This document shows, one piece after another, positions 30,031-41,572 of a stretch of DNA of 64,000 nucleotides (positions within the stretch are counted from its first letter, which is position 1; every line of letters begins with the position of its first letter). The notes below the pieces were generated by a model that did no database searches, was not told the origin of the DNA, and worked only from the letters and a program-made list of their open reading frames with translations. The translations under genes and the position numbers were made by a program. This stretch comes from Chinchilla lanigera (Eukaryota; Chordata; Mammalia; Rodentia; Chinchillidae). The DNA is taken from NCBI RefSeq assembly GCF_000276665.1, contig NW_004955436.1, positions 20,939,371 to 21,003,370 on the forward strand. Direction: 5' to 3'.

Positions 30031-32839
30031 CCAGGGACTGGAAATGTTGGCCAAAGGGCTTGGCCTCACTCCCACAGACAAGGAAGTTCTGGGGACCTGA
30101 GGTTCAGCATGGTGAGGGCAGGTAATAGTGAAATTCGCTAAGAGAGTGGACCTTAAGTGCTTTCACCACCTTTGTATACACAGCCCCTTCTTCTTCCCCG
30201 CTTTTCTGGCCTGGTTTTGGGCCTGAGGAGAGCAGCCCTGTGCCACTTCCACCCAGGCCCGACAGCCATGTGTGGGGCCAACCGATTCTGGACTGAAATC
30301 TCTGTGACTGTGAGCCCAACTTCTCCTCAGAAGTTGTTACCTCGGGTACCTGTTACAGTAACGGAAGGCTGACTAGCACATCCCGTAAAGATACACAACT
30401 TTGTGTAAGTTGCGTACCTCAGTAAAGCGGGATGGGGTGGGCGTCCGAAGGCCTCTTACCGTCTCACTCAGGGACTGTAATGGAACAGTCTCACCATCTC
30501 GAGACTCAGCCACTGCCGGAGGCTTAGCTTGTTGGAGATGAGAGTAGAGAGCAAAAGATTTCTTACCAAGATAGTTTTATGATTTTTCTCATCTGATAGC
30601 CTTTTTCAAATCAGGAACATACGTTCGGGATTTTAAAAACTACTTTCAAATATTCTATCTTAAAACTCCTTCCCTCCCCTCTTTTAAAACAGTCGTTTTC
30701 TCCTTGAGAGTATTTCACAGGCTCTTTTTCCTGCCATTTACCCTGTTTTCCAAATACTTCAGGTACTTTGTAGAAGCAGCCTGTATCTACACAGAAATTG
30801 AAGACAGGCTTTCATGGGGATGTGGATCAACCCGAGTGTTTTTCTCTCTACTGTTGTTAAATATGATAAGAGGTAAATCTGTAACATGAGAAATAAAATT
30901 AAAATTTTCTCATGTTTGATCATTTTATATGTATAAAAAAATGGTCATTGGTTTTAGTGCTGACAGTTTGCCAGGCACTGTACATCTTCTTTGTTGGGTG
31001 GGCCCGATAGCTCCCAATAACCTTAATTCCATGAAAGCGTTGTTTTCCAACAGAACAAAACCCAGGCTTGTTTTTCAGGTACCTTTGGACAGGCACCTTC
31101 CTGTCAGAGAGGTTGGTTTGGTTTGAAGTCATGCAGCCTGCTCAGGATGCGTTTGTGTGTGTGGTTGTCCAAGTATGTGTGAGCAGGGTCAGCAAGGAAA
31201 TCCAGGTCAAGCAGCAGAAGATCCCCGCCTTGAGTAGAAAGTGTGTGTGTGCATGTGAGAGGGAGACGGGGCAGAGGACAGCAAAGGCAAAGCAATAGCA
31301 GGTCATGTTTAAATCTCTCTGTAAATGACCATTAATTTGCACCTAATACATGTAGAAATGAGTAATTAGAGCCTGGTATGGAAGGAAATCTAAGCTTTCT
31401 TCATGGCTGTCCTTTTAGAATGAATTTTGGCATTGAGAACCTGCCTTAGGCCTCTTCATAATGTTTTCTTAGCTGGCTAATTCGGATGTGCTGCTGATGG
31501 GATCCAAGAAGTGGTCAGCCAAAGGAAGAGAAGCCTAAGTATGTGCAATCCTGGAGGTGAAACACCGTAGTACAGTGTTTAGGGAGGAGCAGCAAAAGCT
31601 GGTCAGCGATGTGCCTGTATGCAGGCACCAGGCACACTTTCCCTTCTTGCTCGCACATGGCTTTATTACTTACCTTAGCCTTTCCCCTTGCCGACGTTGT
31701 TCTAGGCCCTCTTAGGGCCACTGCAGCAGGTCAGTACTGAGTGTGGCTGTCATTTCCCCCATCAAGAATGTGTCACTGGGGTGCTACCAGGGGCCGCAGA
31801 AACCCTTTGCGCCGCGGCGTGTGGTTGGTGGTGCTGCTCAGTGTCCTCAGAGCCCAGGGGGCCCTCTTACTTGTGGAGAGGAGCATCTTTGTCCTTCAGG
31901 TTTCTCTTCAGGGCCATGTGTTGGCTGTGGCACCTCCAGAAAGGGGAGACCTTTCTCCTGATAAGGTTGTTTGCTTTTGTTTGTTTGTTGCATGTAAGCT
32001 CTTTTAGCTCACATCACACTGGCTGGAACCATGTGTCTGCCACTGGTGACGAGGGGGTCTTGTATACTGTCGTGGGCACGGGCCGCCTTGGAGGTCAGCA
32101 GTGCTGTCACCGGTAGGATGGAATGGTGCTGGCTTCCCACGTGGTGCATGCCATAGAATGCTGACTTTATTGGATACGATCCTTTGAAATAATTGTCAGG
32201 TAAAACAGTAGTACTGCATGTGGCTTTGCATACTTGTTCTTAGTTTCAAGGTTATTAGAATGAAAATAAAACAGTGTTATATTAGAAAGGAAAGGCCACT
32301 TGTAATTTTACTTTCAACCACTGCGGTTGAATAGGATCCATTTTTCTCTGATTCATCTCAGTGTTATAAACTAGTGAAGAGTCACACAAGGTGCGGTATT
32401 TGTTGCACGCTTCTTAATTTTATTTTCGGTTTTATTTCTTTACCAGTCCGTGTGTGCAGTACATGGTGATGGCGTTCCCCGCAGGGAGCTGGTCCACGCA
32501 CCCCACGCGTCTCGGGTCCTTTTTTCATCCTTTTCCCTTCCCCCCATCTCTTGGCCTCCTTCCCATATGTGAAGTTTTTTTTAAAAATCATCATTCAACA
32601 GCCTCTTCAGAGCAGCAGCTCTTCAGGTTGAGGGGGCGGAGATCAGGGGCGGTAGAAAGGAGCCTCTGACCTCACGGGTCTGCGGACCAGGCAGCAGACA
32701 GCTGGCAGGTGTGCGAAGCCAGCACAAGACGCAAGCTCGGTAAGGAGGCCGGAGAGTCTTACGGGAGTTGTGGGAAGAGGGTAACAACAGGAGCGTATGA
32801 CATCAGTAGTGTTACTGTTTGACTTCCATGTTTTTGTTT
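30031..32839. other. 2.8 kb with no SINE or exon recognised
   Basis: This is one of the longest SINE-free runs in the window. 31320-31500 is AT-rich with ATTAATTTGC and GAGTAATTAGAGCC. 30130-30370 and 31740-32140 are GC-richer, with small frames that have no recognised product. A short CTTTT-rich tract sits near 32520. Confidence 0.4.
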
Positions 32840-32952
32840 TTTAGAGACAGGGTCTTGCAGTGTAATCCAGGTTGTCCTCGAACTGGAGGAAATCCTCCTG
32901 CCTCAGCCTCCCGAATGTGGGGGTTACAGGAGTGCATGACCTCATCTGGCTC
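32840..32952 (-). mobile_element. B1 SINE, no internal duplication
   Basis: TTTTAGAGACAGGGTCTTGC, GTTGTCCTCGAACTGGAGG and CCTCCCGAATGTGGGGGTTAC. Confidence 0.85.
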
Positions 32953-33344
32953 ATGTTCATGTTTTTAATGGTATTTGCATGATGTTTAATTAGACTACCC
33001 ACAAAAGATCTTGTCACTTTAATGAAGAAGGGAAAAGAACTGTATGAGTCAAATAAGTCATTAGAAACATGTTATTTCCTCTTGACCTTTTTCCCTCCAT
33101 CTTCCTACACCTCTGGTGCTGATGGTGGGATCCGGGGCCTCACACACCTTGCACTGTGGCACCCACACCCACCCTCCATCCTTGCTGTACACTCTAACGT
33201 AGGCTTCCGAGACCCCAGTTCTCAGAATGGATAGAGTCTATGACTACGTAATGGATTTTGGTTTCCCCAGATAAAATATGGGCAGCTTAATAAAATTCAC
33301 CCACTAATAACAGAAAGAGATTCTTAAAGTTGTGGTCAAATAGA

Positions 33345-33416
33345 CTGGGAGTGCAGCTCGGTGGTAGAGCGCTGCTTAGCACTCGCGAGGCCTGGGTTCA
33401 AAGCCTCGACGCGTGC
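33345..33416 (+). mobile_element. ID or tRNA-Ala-derived element, no A tail
   Basis: GGAGTGCAGCTCGGTGGTAG, GCTGCTTAGCACTCGCGAGG and CTGGGTTCAAAGCC align with tRNA-Ala / ID. The anticodon-loop region has TTAGCA as in tRNA-Ala rather than the CTAGCA or CTGGCA of other ID copies here. No A-rich tail follows. T-arm pairing looks broken, so a functional tRNA is unlikely. Confidence 0.6.
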
Positions 33417-33539
33417 CGCCCGGTACATGCATCGCTGTGGGAGCTCAGAGAGCAGTAATTGCAAATCTCTTCACACATTGCCCGACGCACTGCAGGCATG
33501 CGCGCACATATGCGCATGCGCACGCGCGGCGGAATGTGG

Positions 33540-34060
33540 TTGCTTGCTTTTGTGTAATCAGAATCATATTAACTGTATTGTTCTGCAACTGGTTCTCCGT
33601 CTCCTCCTCCATAGCATCTTTTTTGATTCTTTTTCTCTTCAGTGCACATGGAATCATGCTTTTTTTTTTTTTTTTTTCCAATTAATGATGGTACCACCCT
33701 CCCCCAGGGATTAAAAAGAACCAACAGCTCCTCGCGGGGCGTTTTCTGAAGATGTCCTGCTCAGAATACCTCCAGTGTTCTGTTGAGAAATAATGACTAG
33801 AAACGTCTTTTAAACATTTATGTCATAAAATGTCGTGCCATAACCCTTCTCTTCCCTTCCCTGGGGTCAGTGCCTTTAAGCAGGTGTCTCAGTGCAGGCG
33901 CAAGAAAGAGCGTTTCCTAAGTATTAGACTTGCTGGAGCAAAGGGTGGGCTCGTACAATTCGCTGATCCTCCCAAACCTCTCTCCGGAAAGCAGTGCAAA
34001 ATTAGAGTCTTTGTGACAGGGCGCACACGTCTCCTCACATGCCTTTCAATGCATATTACC
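33540..34060 (-). mobile_element. ancient LINE-1 fragment
   Basis: 'gtattgttctgcaactggttctcc', 'gcacatggaatcatgc', then 'ctaagtattagacttgctggagcaaaggg', 'ccaaacctctctccggaaagcagtgc' and 'ctcctcacatgcctttc' keep the order of the reverse L1M 3' region. A poly-T run near 33660 may be a decayed tail of another insertion. Confidence 0.6.
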
Positions 34061-35821
34061 AGTTAATTCATTTTTATTTTTTTGAAAACTAAAGCCTTGT
34101 TTAAATTTCCATTTTCCCGTCCAACTAAGCTTGTTACAGAGTGCTTGCAATACGGTGACAAAAGGCTCCTTTGCTGGTGGAGATCCGCAGCTGGTGCTCA
34201 TCCGCTCTGGATACACTGCTGCCGATTTCATTCATGTTTCGGAAAACAGCCTTCCTGCAAACCGGCCGGCGCTTTGCTGGGTGCCTTTTCAGTCCCGTCT
34301 GTGGGGAGTGCCCTGCGGATCATGATTGGCAGGTGTGAATGTTTCGAAGCGCTCTACGTTGGCATTTGTGTAGAGGGAGCTCTGCTTTTCATGCTGGTCG
34401 CTACCTAGTCAGTGGGTTGGTAGAATCAAATTAGGGGCCATAAGTAGTATAAAAAAGAAGTAGAATAGAAAATACTGGTGAGTATCGAGTATAATAAAAG
34501 ACATATTTCATGAAATTGTTTTGTGTGTTTAAATATGTGTGTGCATAAGTGTAGATACGCATATGCGGTGTGGCTGTATACACTACTGTGATGGAAAATA
34601 TATCTTTGGGGGTCGAGGAACACCCCTTTGGAGAGTCTTAGCTTCCACAATTTATTCAAAGCACAGTTTACTTCTGCCCTAACTGAGGTAGCAGTTTGAT
34701 ACTTGATTTTACCATTTAAAAAGTTAAATTGGCAGTAGTATCAATACTTCGCAAGAGGTTGAAAGCTAAAGATTTTCTTAGAGGAGCTTAAATACTTACT
34801 GATAGAAGTTACCTCGTTGGGTGTCGGCATACAAAGGTGAGGAAGGCCAAATTACCTTGCGTGCAGAATGAAAAAATGAATCATACCCAACCCAGCCTCA
34901 TGTCTCTGAGCAAGTTGATTTTCCAGTGCTCTTGACTCTGTAGGCGCCATGTTGCTGGAGGTGAGAGAACGGAGAGGAAATCCTTAAATTTCAAGTTCCG
35001 CCCTGTGGGTGGGCACGAGGGCAGCTGATCATCCAAGAGGGGATGCTTGGATTAACTTTGAGTATTTTGCTCACCACAGCCCCAGAGTTGATCTTATGTT
35101 GCTTAGGAAATTACCTGGTGGTGATTACAATAAATGACGGTAATTAAAATAAAAAAAAGGAATGGAACATTCTGCATGTGGGTGTATTTAATTAGCTGGC
35201 AGGTGTTCCTATTGCTCGGGTGTGAAACTTACGGGTAAACAATGACTTTTCTGTTAGAAATTCTGCCCACACTTTTGTGTCTCTCCCCTTTTATAGGTGG
35301 GTATCTTCCAGTAGTTACAGAGTAATGGTGATGACCTGATTAAGTTGTATGTTACTGTGTTTCCCAAAGGGAGGATGTAAATATATTTGTTTGTTTTACC
35401 TCAACCAGTTCTAACTTTCTAAATGACTCTTGATCAAGATTAGCATTTTCATTAAAAAAAAGTTGTGAATGGAAGTATTTTATTTTTTAGTAAATAATGT
35501 TGTTAGAAAAATTGTGTTCTTAAAGTTCTGCCATAACCATTTAATTTCCTTTAAATTTTATAAGGTATTTTATAAGGTGATGCATTTTTAGCAAATGTAA
35601 ACACAACATAATATTATTTCATCAACCAACAGAGATGGAAGAGAAAGTTAACTTTTTGAAAGACTATCAACTACCACGTAAAATTATGGAATATTCATGT
35701 TCTGACTTTGAACTAATTTTCCATATTGTTAATGTGAAACAGAGAGGCAGTGTTAATATTGAGTATACATACTCTGTTACTTTAGGTAAAACCTTTAAAC
35801 TGCAAATGTTTAAAATATACC
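34061..35821. other. 1.7 kb repeat-poor block
   Basis: No SINE recognised. 34130-34330 is GC-richer and open in two plus-strand frames without splice context. 35090-35400 combines homeobox-like TTTAATTAGC, T-box-like GGTGTGAAAC, a forkhead-like GTAAACAATG and an E-box CAGGTG; see findings. Confidence 0.4.
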
Positions 35822-36190
35822 CAGCATTGTAGTGTGCTCCTGTAATACAAGCACTCTGGGAGGCTGAGGCAGAGGGATCACAAGTTTGAATCCAGCCTGG
35901 GCAACTCAGCAAGATCTTGTCTCAAAATGAAAAGTAAGCCGGGCCTGGTGGTACATGCCTGTAATCGCAGCGTGTGAGAGGCTGGGGCAGGAGGATCACC
36001 ACAAGTTTGAGGCCAGCCTGGGCTACATGGTGAGCTAAGGCCAGCCTGAACTACACAGGGAGACCCTGTCTCAAAAAAACAAAACAAAACAAAACAAAAA
36101 CCAACCAAACAAACAAACAAACAAAATGAATAGGGATATATACAGCTCAGTGTGAAAACCCTAAGTTCAATTCCAGTGTCACAGAAAACA
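35822..36190 (+). mobile_element. B1-dID composite split by a younger B1
   Basis: An old B1 (35822-35936, GTGCTCCTGTAATACAAGC ... GATCTTGTCTCAAAATG) is followed by a complete dup-form B1 (35937-36080, GCCGGGCCTGGTGGTACATG). Then comes a (CAAAA/CAAA)n tail, and then the dID module (ATACAGCTCAGTGTGAAAAC ... CAATTCCAGTGTCAC). AAAATGAA occurs on both sides of the inner B1 and may be its TSD. Confidence 0.85.
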
Positions 36191-36714
36191 AAAACAAGAA
36201 AAAGTTTAAAGTTGATCTGCATCTTCTGTCAATTTCAGTATCTAATTGGCAGTACTAAGTTATCTGCAAACTATTGTGATTTCCTTTTAGCTTCTTTTAT
36301 CAATTTAAGAAAAATTTGCCTATGAGCATGGGTGAGAATGACGGGGCTCCTGACGATTTGTTACCTGCACAGGAGACCCTTCAAGTGAGATGTGAGGGAC
36401 CTCTGGATCCTATTGCACGCGCTCCGCCCCATGTGTCTTTCATTTAAGAAGCTGCCTGGTCGGGCAGGAGGAGGCAGGGTTAGGTTTAGGTAATTTCTGA
36501 TTGAGTCTTGAGGTTTCCTTGTTTCCACTTCAACTGCTCTATTTTGTTAACTTGCGTCATAACTTAGAACAATGCAAATGCTCATTAAAAGAATTGGCCT
36601 GATGAAAGAAGCTGGAATAGTGCAGCACCATATGTTATGGGACATTTAGGAATGGAAAGGAAAGCTAAAGTGTAACACAATTGTTCTCCAAAATGTGCTT
36701 TGTGTCTTTCTTTC
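36191..36714. other. unique sequence
   Basis: No repeat or exon recognised. Confidence 0.35.
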
Positions 36715-37680
36715 TTTTTATTTTTTTATTTTAAAGGGAATAAAATAAAAAAATAACAAAATAACAACACAGACAAAACCAAAACAACACAAAAACAATA
36801 AAAATGATACAGGGTTTCAACACAAAATAGTAGGAATAAACAGTGGTTGTTATATTACCTAGTGTTATCCTCAACGAAGGTGCTCGGATTACCACATGTG
36901 AGAATGCAAGATTGATCAAATCATTAAAGAAAATAAAAAATAATAAAAAGGCATTAGCAATGATACAGAGTTTCACTAGACAAGATGGTAGGAATTCAAC
37001 AATGGTTGTTACATTGTGTATTGTTGTCTTCAGATTAGTTGTTCAGATTACCAAATATAAGCATTCAAAATTGGTCAAAAAAATTAAGCATTAACTTTTC
37101 TTTTCAATAGACCATTAGACATNNNNNNNNNNNNNNNNNNNNNNNNNNNNNNNNNNNNNNNNNNNNNNNNNNNNNNNNNNNNNNNNNNNNNNNNNNNNNN
37201 NNNNNNNNNNNNNNNNNNNNNNTTTTTCTCCTTTCCCTCATTCCAGTTGTCCCTTCCTTTGAGCAATTTCTTTCCCTTTCACAATATCTATTGTACCTTT
37301 TGGACTTTATTTACTCTTTCAGGTTCTTACACTAGGGAGACAATATGATGTTTATACATGCAGGTCTGATTTATTTCACTTGTGAGTATGGTCTCTAGTT
37401 GCATCCACCATAAAAGCCTGGAGTTTATCTTTTCTATAGCTGAGTAATACTCCATTGTATAAAAATACCACATCTTTTTTATCCATTTCTCAGTTGATGG
37501 GCATTTGGTTTGTTTCCAGGATTTTGCTATGACAAATTGTGGTGCTATAAACATGGGTGCACATATATCACTGTGGTATGATGTTTTTAATTCTTCTAGG
37601 AAGATACCCAGAAGGAGAATAGCTGAGTTGTGGGACTTCTAATCCTCGTTTTGTGAGGAATAGGATTCTTGGTCATCTCT
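36715..37680 (-). mobile_element. LINE-1 3' part (ORF2 end plus 3' UTR), with gap
   Basis: At 37327-37554 the minus strand encodes the familiar C-terminal stretch of L1 ORF2 (KKMWYFYTMEYYSAI followed by a WMQLE motif), with changes that mark it as inactive. 37225-37320 is the pyrimidine-rich face of the 3' UTR polypurine tract, and 36724-37090 is the 3' UTR ending in the poly-A tail at about 36715. An assembly gap interrupts it. Confidence 0.85.
37123..37222. other. assembly gap, exactly 100 N
   Basis: A run of exactly 100 N inside the L1. A round 100 is the conventional placeholder for a gap of unknown size, so the true distance across it is not known. Confidence 0.98.
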
Positions 37681-37735
37681 TTCTTTCTCTCTCTCTCTGT
37701 TTCTCTCTTGCTCTCTCTTTCTCTCTTTCATTCTT
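37676..37735. repeat. (TC)n-rich microsatellite
   Basis: An imperfect TCTC/TTTC run of about 60 bases next to the L1. Confidence 0.85.
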
Positions 37736-38029
37736 TTCTAAAATTTGTTTTCCTTCAATTTAAGTTAAAAAGAAAGGGATAGCTCTTGTTACCATTTAGA
37801 TAAAACTGACAAACATGTCAGTATAAATCAGTTGCAACTTACATGAGATTTAAAAAAGTAAAACCTATGAAATTGTTTTCTTTGAAAACTATTTTATACT
37901 ACATGTAGTTGGTTGGCAGGTAGAGTTGTTAAGATTTAACAGATGTGTCTCATGGCATCCTATCAAAATATGAAGTAATTGTAAACAACCTTATAACAAA
38001 TACATCTAACTTGTCCAGTTGGAAAGACC
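37736..38029. other. AT-rich unique or decayed repeat sequence
   Basis: Nothing recognisable. Confidence 0.3.
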
Positions 38030-38775
38030 CACAGAAAGTGTCCTTCTCAGGGCCTTCTGGAAGGAAATTGAAAACTAGATTATATGGGTCTGACTGTATC
38101 AAGTTTTAGAATGGCTTCATCGACCGAGGACATAAACCTACTGAACACGAAGTGTGTATAGAATGAAAGGACTGTAGACAGCTAAGTTAGGTGTGAATAT
38201 TACAGTTACGCAGGGCTGGGCCCCCACACCAGAGACAGGTGTGGCTGGAGGCGCATTCACTGAAGGTCAGGTGTGGCTGTCTCTGATCCATTCACTGAAG
38301 GTCAGGCTTCAAGAAAAAGAGAACCGACCACAACCACGCATTTCCCCTAGGGATGAACAGCAGCGAGGGACATTCTAAACAGGCATCAGTCACCTTGCGT
38401 GGGGAGACCAAGACCTTCCTAGCCCATTTCATCCTGAAAAATCCTTGTGCAGTCCATGTGCGTTTGCTATGTTACTTGCCTCCCTATTTGATCCCTGTTA
38501 CCAATATTACCTAAGCGACTATACTTTTTTGTAGTCTTCCTAGCTCACCATAGTTTTGTCCCACTTTGAGCTTGCCTCACCTCTTGGCTTTGCTCAATAA
38601 ATACTCTTAAGAATTGGGGTTGGCGGGCAATCTACTTCCCAGGATCCTTCTGTCTCTCTTAGACAGAAGCTTTCTCTTTCTCAGTAAATTCTTCCTGCTC
38701 TTAACCTCTGTTGTTCCTAGAAGTCATTCCTTGGTTTAGAAAACACCACGTCGGTGTTTCGGACATCCAGCAGGT
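38030..38775 (+). mobile_element. candidate ERV1-like LTR
   Basis: CTTTGCTCAATAAATACTC with AATAAA at 38596-38601 is followed by a U5-like pyrimidine-rich part (CTTTCTCTTTCTCAGTAAATTC, 'cttcctgctcttaacctctg') and 'cggtgtttcggacatcc'. This is the U3-R-U5 order of class I ERV LTRs. An imperfect 35-bp direct repeat in the U3-like part places CATTCACTGAAGGTCAGG at 38254-38271 and 38289-38306. No TSD or internal viral gene was found, and the ends are uncertain. Confidence 0.5.
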
Positions 38776-38974
38776 TGGGAGTTGTATTTCCCTTACGTTA
38801 TTTGGAGGTCCGTACATCATCCCAGTGTCATATAACCTATATCATACACCGATATCAGGTGTTCTCTCTGTCCTCTGTGAGAGATTAGAGGAAGCTTGTA
38901 GAGCTCACAGCTTCCCTGGCTAGTGCTTGCCTAGGAGTTCTGGTGTAATGTTTAAGCCACTACTTACTGGTGTC

Positions 38975-39135
38975 TTTTTTTTTTTCCTTTGGGTTTTTGA
39001 GACAAGGTCTCACTGTATAGGCCAAGTCAATCTTAAACGCACTATGTAATCCAGGCTGGCCTCAGACTTGTGGGAATCCTCCTGCCTCAGCCTTCCAACT
39101 GCTGGGATTATAGAGGTGTGCCATCACGAGTGACT
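38975..39135 (-). mobile_element. B1 SINE, dup form
   Basis: GTTTTTGAGACAAGGTCTCACTG, units 'ggccaagtcaatcttaaacgcactatgtaa' and 'tccaggctggcctcagacttg', then CTGCTGGGATTATAG. Confidence 0.9.
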
Positions 39136-39489
39136 TGCTACTCTCTTTCTGCTGACCCTCCTTCTAGCCTGACAGTTCCTCTACACTCATGAGGTATAAC
39201 TCACATGATTTCCTGTAGTAAGCTGGTGTGTCACTCCCATGTTCAGTTTCATGTGGTTTATGTGATGCATAATAAATAATGATTAGTCATCTACGTGCAG
39301 CTCTTAAATTCACAATAAACAACAATGTACAATAATTTTACATTAAAAAAACCCAGTAGACTAAGGTCCGGATTTGTATACCCAATCTGCTGAGACGTAC
39401 TACTTTGTGACTGCCTCTATTCCTCTTTCCAGTAAGTCTCTCTTCCCCTCCATCTATGTCCATTTCTTACCTCTCTTTTCTTTATTTTG
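39136..39489. other. unique sequence
   Basis: No repeat or exon recognised. Confidence 0.35.
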
Positions 39490-39500
39490 TGTGAGCTTTT

Positions 39501-39672
39501 ATTCACTTTTTTTTTTTTTTCTTTTTTGGCTTTTTGAGCCCAGGTCTCGATATGTAGTTCAGGCTGGCCTTAAACTCACTGTGTGGCCCAGGCTGACCTT
39601 AAACTCACAGCAATCCTCCTGCCTCTGCCTCCCACACGCTGGGATTACAGGCATGCGCCACCATGCTTGGTT
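39501..39672 (-). mobile_element. B1 SINE, dup form, with 11-bp TSD
   Basis: TGTGAGCTTTT at 39490-39500 and 39673-39683 flanks it. GCTTTTTGAGCCCAGGTCTCG and two CAGGCTGGCC / CAGGCTGACC units are present. Confidence 0.93.
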
Positions 39673-39683
39673 TGTGAGCTTTT

Positions 39684-40321
39684 GCTTTATTTTAATAAAT
39701 CTTGCTTCTGTGGTACTAAGCAAAGTTGTAAGGACAGAGTATGCGTTGCCATTATGGTCTGTCATAAGGGGAGCTCCAGGAAAGCACTGTCTCTGTCCGT
39801 AGTTCCACCCTTGTGCAAATTGCTCTATCTGCACGTGGGTTGGCGTTGAATTTAATTGAATCGGCAGAACAGGTGCTGTGTGAGTTGGAGGCCTATGCTT
39901 TGAGAAGGCCCATCAATTTTTAATGTAAGAAGTTTAATGACCCAAAGGAGAGGTCGCATGGGTGTAGACAGGCCTTAGGTTCAGAGCTGGGAGACCCAGC
40001 CCTCTGGGTTGCTGAGCTGGGCCCCGTCTGGTGAAGACATCTCTGTGTCATGGCCAGGGGACGAGAGGGGAAGCTCCCAGCAGAGCCTGTCCTAGCTTGC
40101 AGAGTCGGTGCAACGTTTCAGAGTGGTTTGTTCAGACAGCAGTGGATAAGTGATCAGTGAACATTGATGTTCATTGATAGATGCATTTTAATAGCTACTT
40201 AGGAAAAATTCAGTTTACATACTAGCAAAAAGATCAACTATTGGATCAGCTGTTGAGGTAGATTCATCAGTGTATCATGAGTTGCTTAGTAATGTAGTTA
40301 CATCAGTGGGAAGGAAATAGG
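39684..40321. other. unique sequence
   Basis: No repeat or exon recognised. Confidence 0.35.
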
Positions 40322-40480
40322 CCAGGTGTGGTGGTACACACCTGTAATCCCAGCAGTTGGGAGGCTGAGGCAGAAGGATCGCAGTGAGTTTGAGGCCAGC
40401 CTGGACTAAATAACTAGTTCAAGACCAGCCTAAAGTATGTAGCAACACCCTGTCTCAACACGCCCCGTGCCCCCCAAAAA
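40322..40480 (+). mobile_element. B1 SINE, dup form
   Basis: GCCAGGTGTGGTGGTACACACC, CCAGCCTGGACTAAATAAC and CCAGCCTAAAGTATGTAGC units, ending CACCCTGTCTCAAC. Confidence 0.92.
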
Positions 40481-41452
40481 GAGGGATGGAAACAAGTGAA
40501 GTAGCCATAGAAGAGATTTGAAGGTGGGTTTCTGATGAAAGACCTGCTTTGCCATTAAAATTCTGTAAAGTGTGATGACTAAATTTGGGCAACAATTTAA
40601 ACTGCAGAGTTGGGAGAGAAATGTATGTAAGCAGATTAAAAATATTTTCACTGGATGAATGTTTTAGTTCTTCCTCACGAAATCATTTGCATTTGATGTT
40701 TCAAGCAAAATGCCACCGTGGGTCGACTGATTATAAATGTTTTCACTCAAGGGTAGTGGTTTCCAAATCTGTCTGTAAGCTGCTTTCTTAAAAAAGTGAA
40801 TAAGCTTAGGAAATAATTATTCCTCAAAGTACACTAAACTCCCAAGCAAGCTTTTGTTCTGCAGACAGATCTGATTCATCAAGAAACATCAAGATAATTG
40901 TCACGATTTAAAATTTTAAAGGAAACCCAGGAGCCTTTGGCGCAAGTATAAAACTTTCTGTTGCTCTCTTGGCATGACGCCTCCAGTTGAATATTTTGTG
41001 CTGTATGTTGCTCCATTTTTTGGTTTTCTTTTGTGTTTTTGCCCCTGGGACAGGAAACTACAGAACAGAATATATTCATTTTGGGAACCAGCACTGGCCC
41101 TGCGGTGACTCGCTATTTTAAAGTGATTTTTTTGCAGGAAGGAGAAGGTGACCTTTGAAGGCTGCACCCTCTTGGCTCCTGGTGATGAGAAAAGGTCTTT
41201 TCTTCCCTTCTATCTGAAGAGTTTGGAAGAGTGGCAGTCGTTGTTTCGACCCCAGAATGATGTTCACAGAAACACAGTCCCCACTCCTTTATTTCTTCAT
41301 TGTTCCATTTTCATTAAAATCCTCCAAGGGCTCAGATGGTTCGCATCTGAGTGCATGACTGTCTCCTCTCTCTCTGTACTAGTCTGTGGTTGTGTAAAAG
41401 TAATATTTGCTGTGCAAAGAAGTGTTTGACTTGATTGTGAGGTCCGGGAGGG
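40481..41452. other. unique stretch, possible L2 traces at its end
   Basis: No SINE recognised. 41410-41460 (GATTGTGAGGTCCGGGAGGGC) resembles the L2 3' end ('tgtgagctccttgagggcagg'). Confidence 0.35.
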
Positions 41453-41467
41453 CAGAATCATGTTTTA

Positions 41468-41557
41468 GTTTTTGGTTTTTCTCCGGTACCAGGAACCGAA
41501 CTCACGACGTTACGCTTGCTAGGCAGGTGCTTTGCCGCTGAGCTAAATCCCCAGCCC
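41468..41557 (-). mobile_element. ID SINE with 15-bp TSD
   Basis: CAGAATCATGTTTTA at 41453-41467 and 41558-41572 is a perfect TSD. CTCCGGTACCAGGAACCGAAC and TTTGCCGCTGAGCTAAATCC match the copy at 53809 closely. Confidence 0.96.
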
Positions 41558-41572
41558 CAGAATCATGTTTTA

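Noticed and set aside
37084..37266. Frame spanning the run of N
   Set aside because: It exists only because unknown bases contain no stop; it crosses the assembly gap.
37327..37554. L1 ORF2-like minus-strand peptide as a gene
   Set aside because: It is the C-terminal remnant of a truncated LINE-1, not a host gene; annotated as mobile element.
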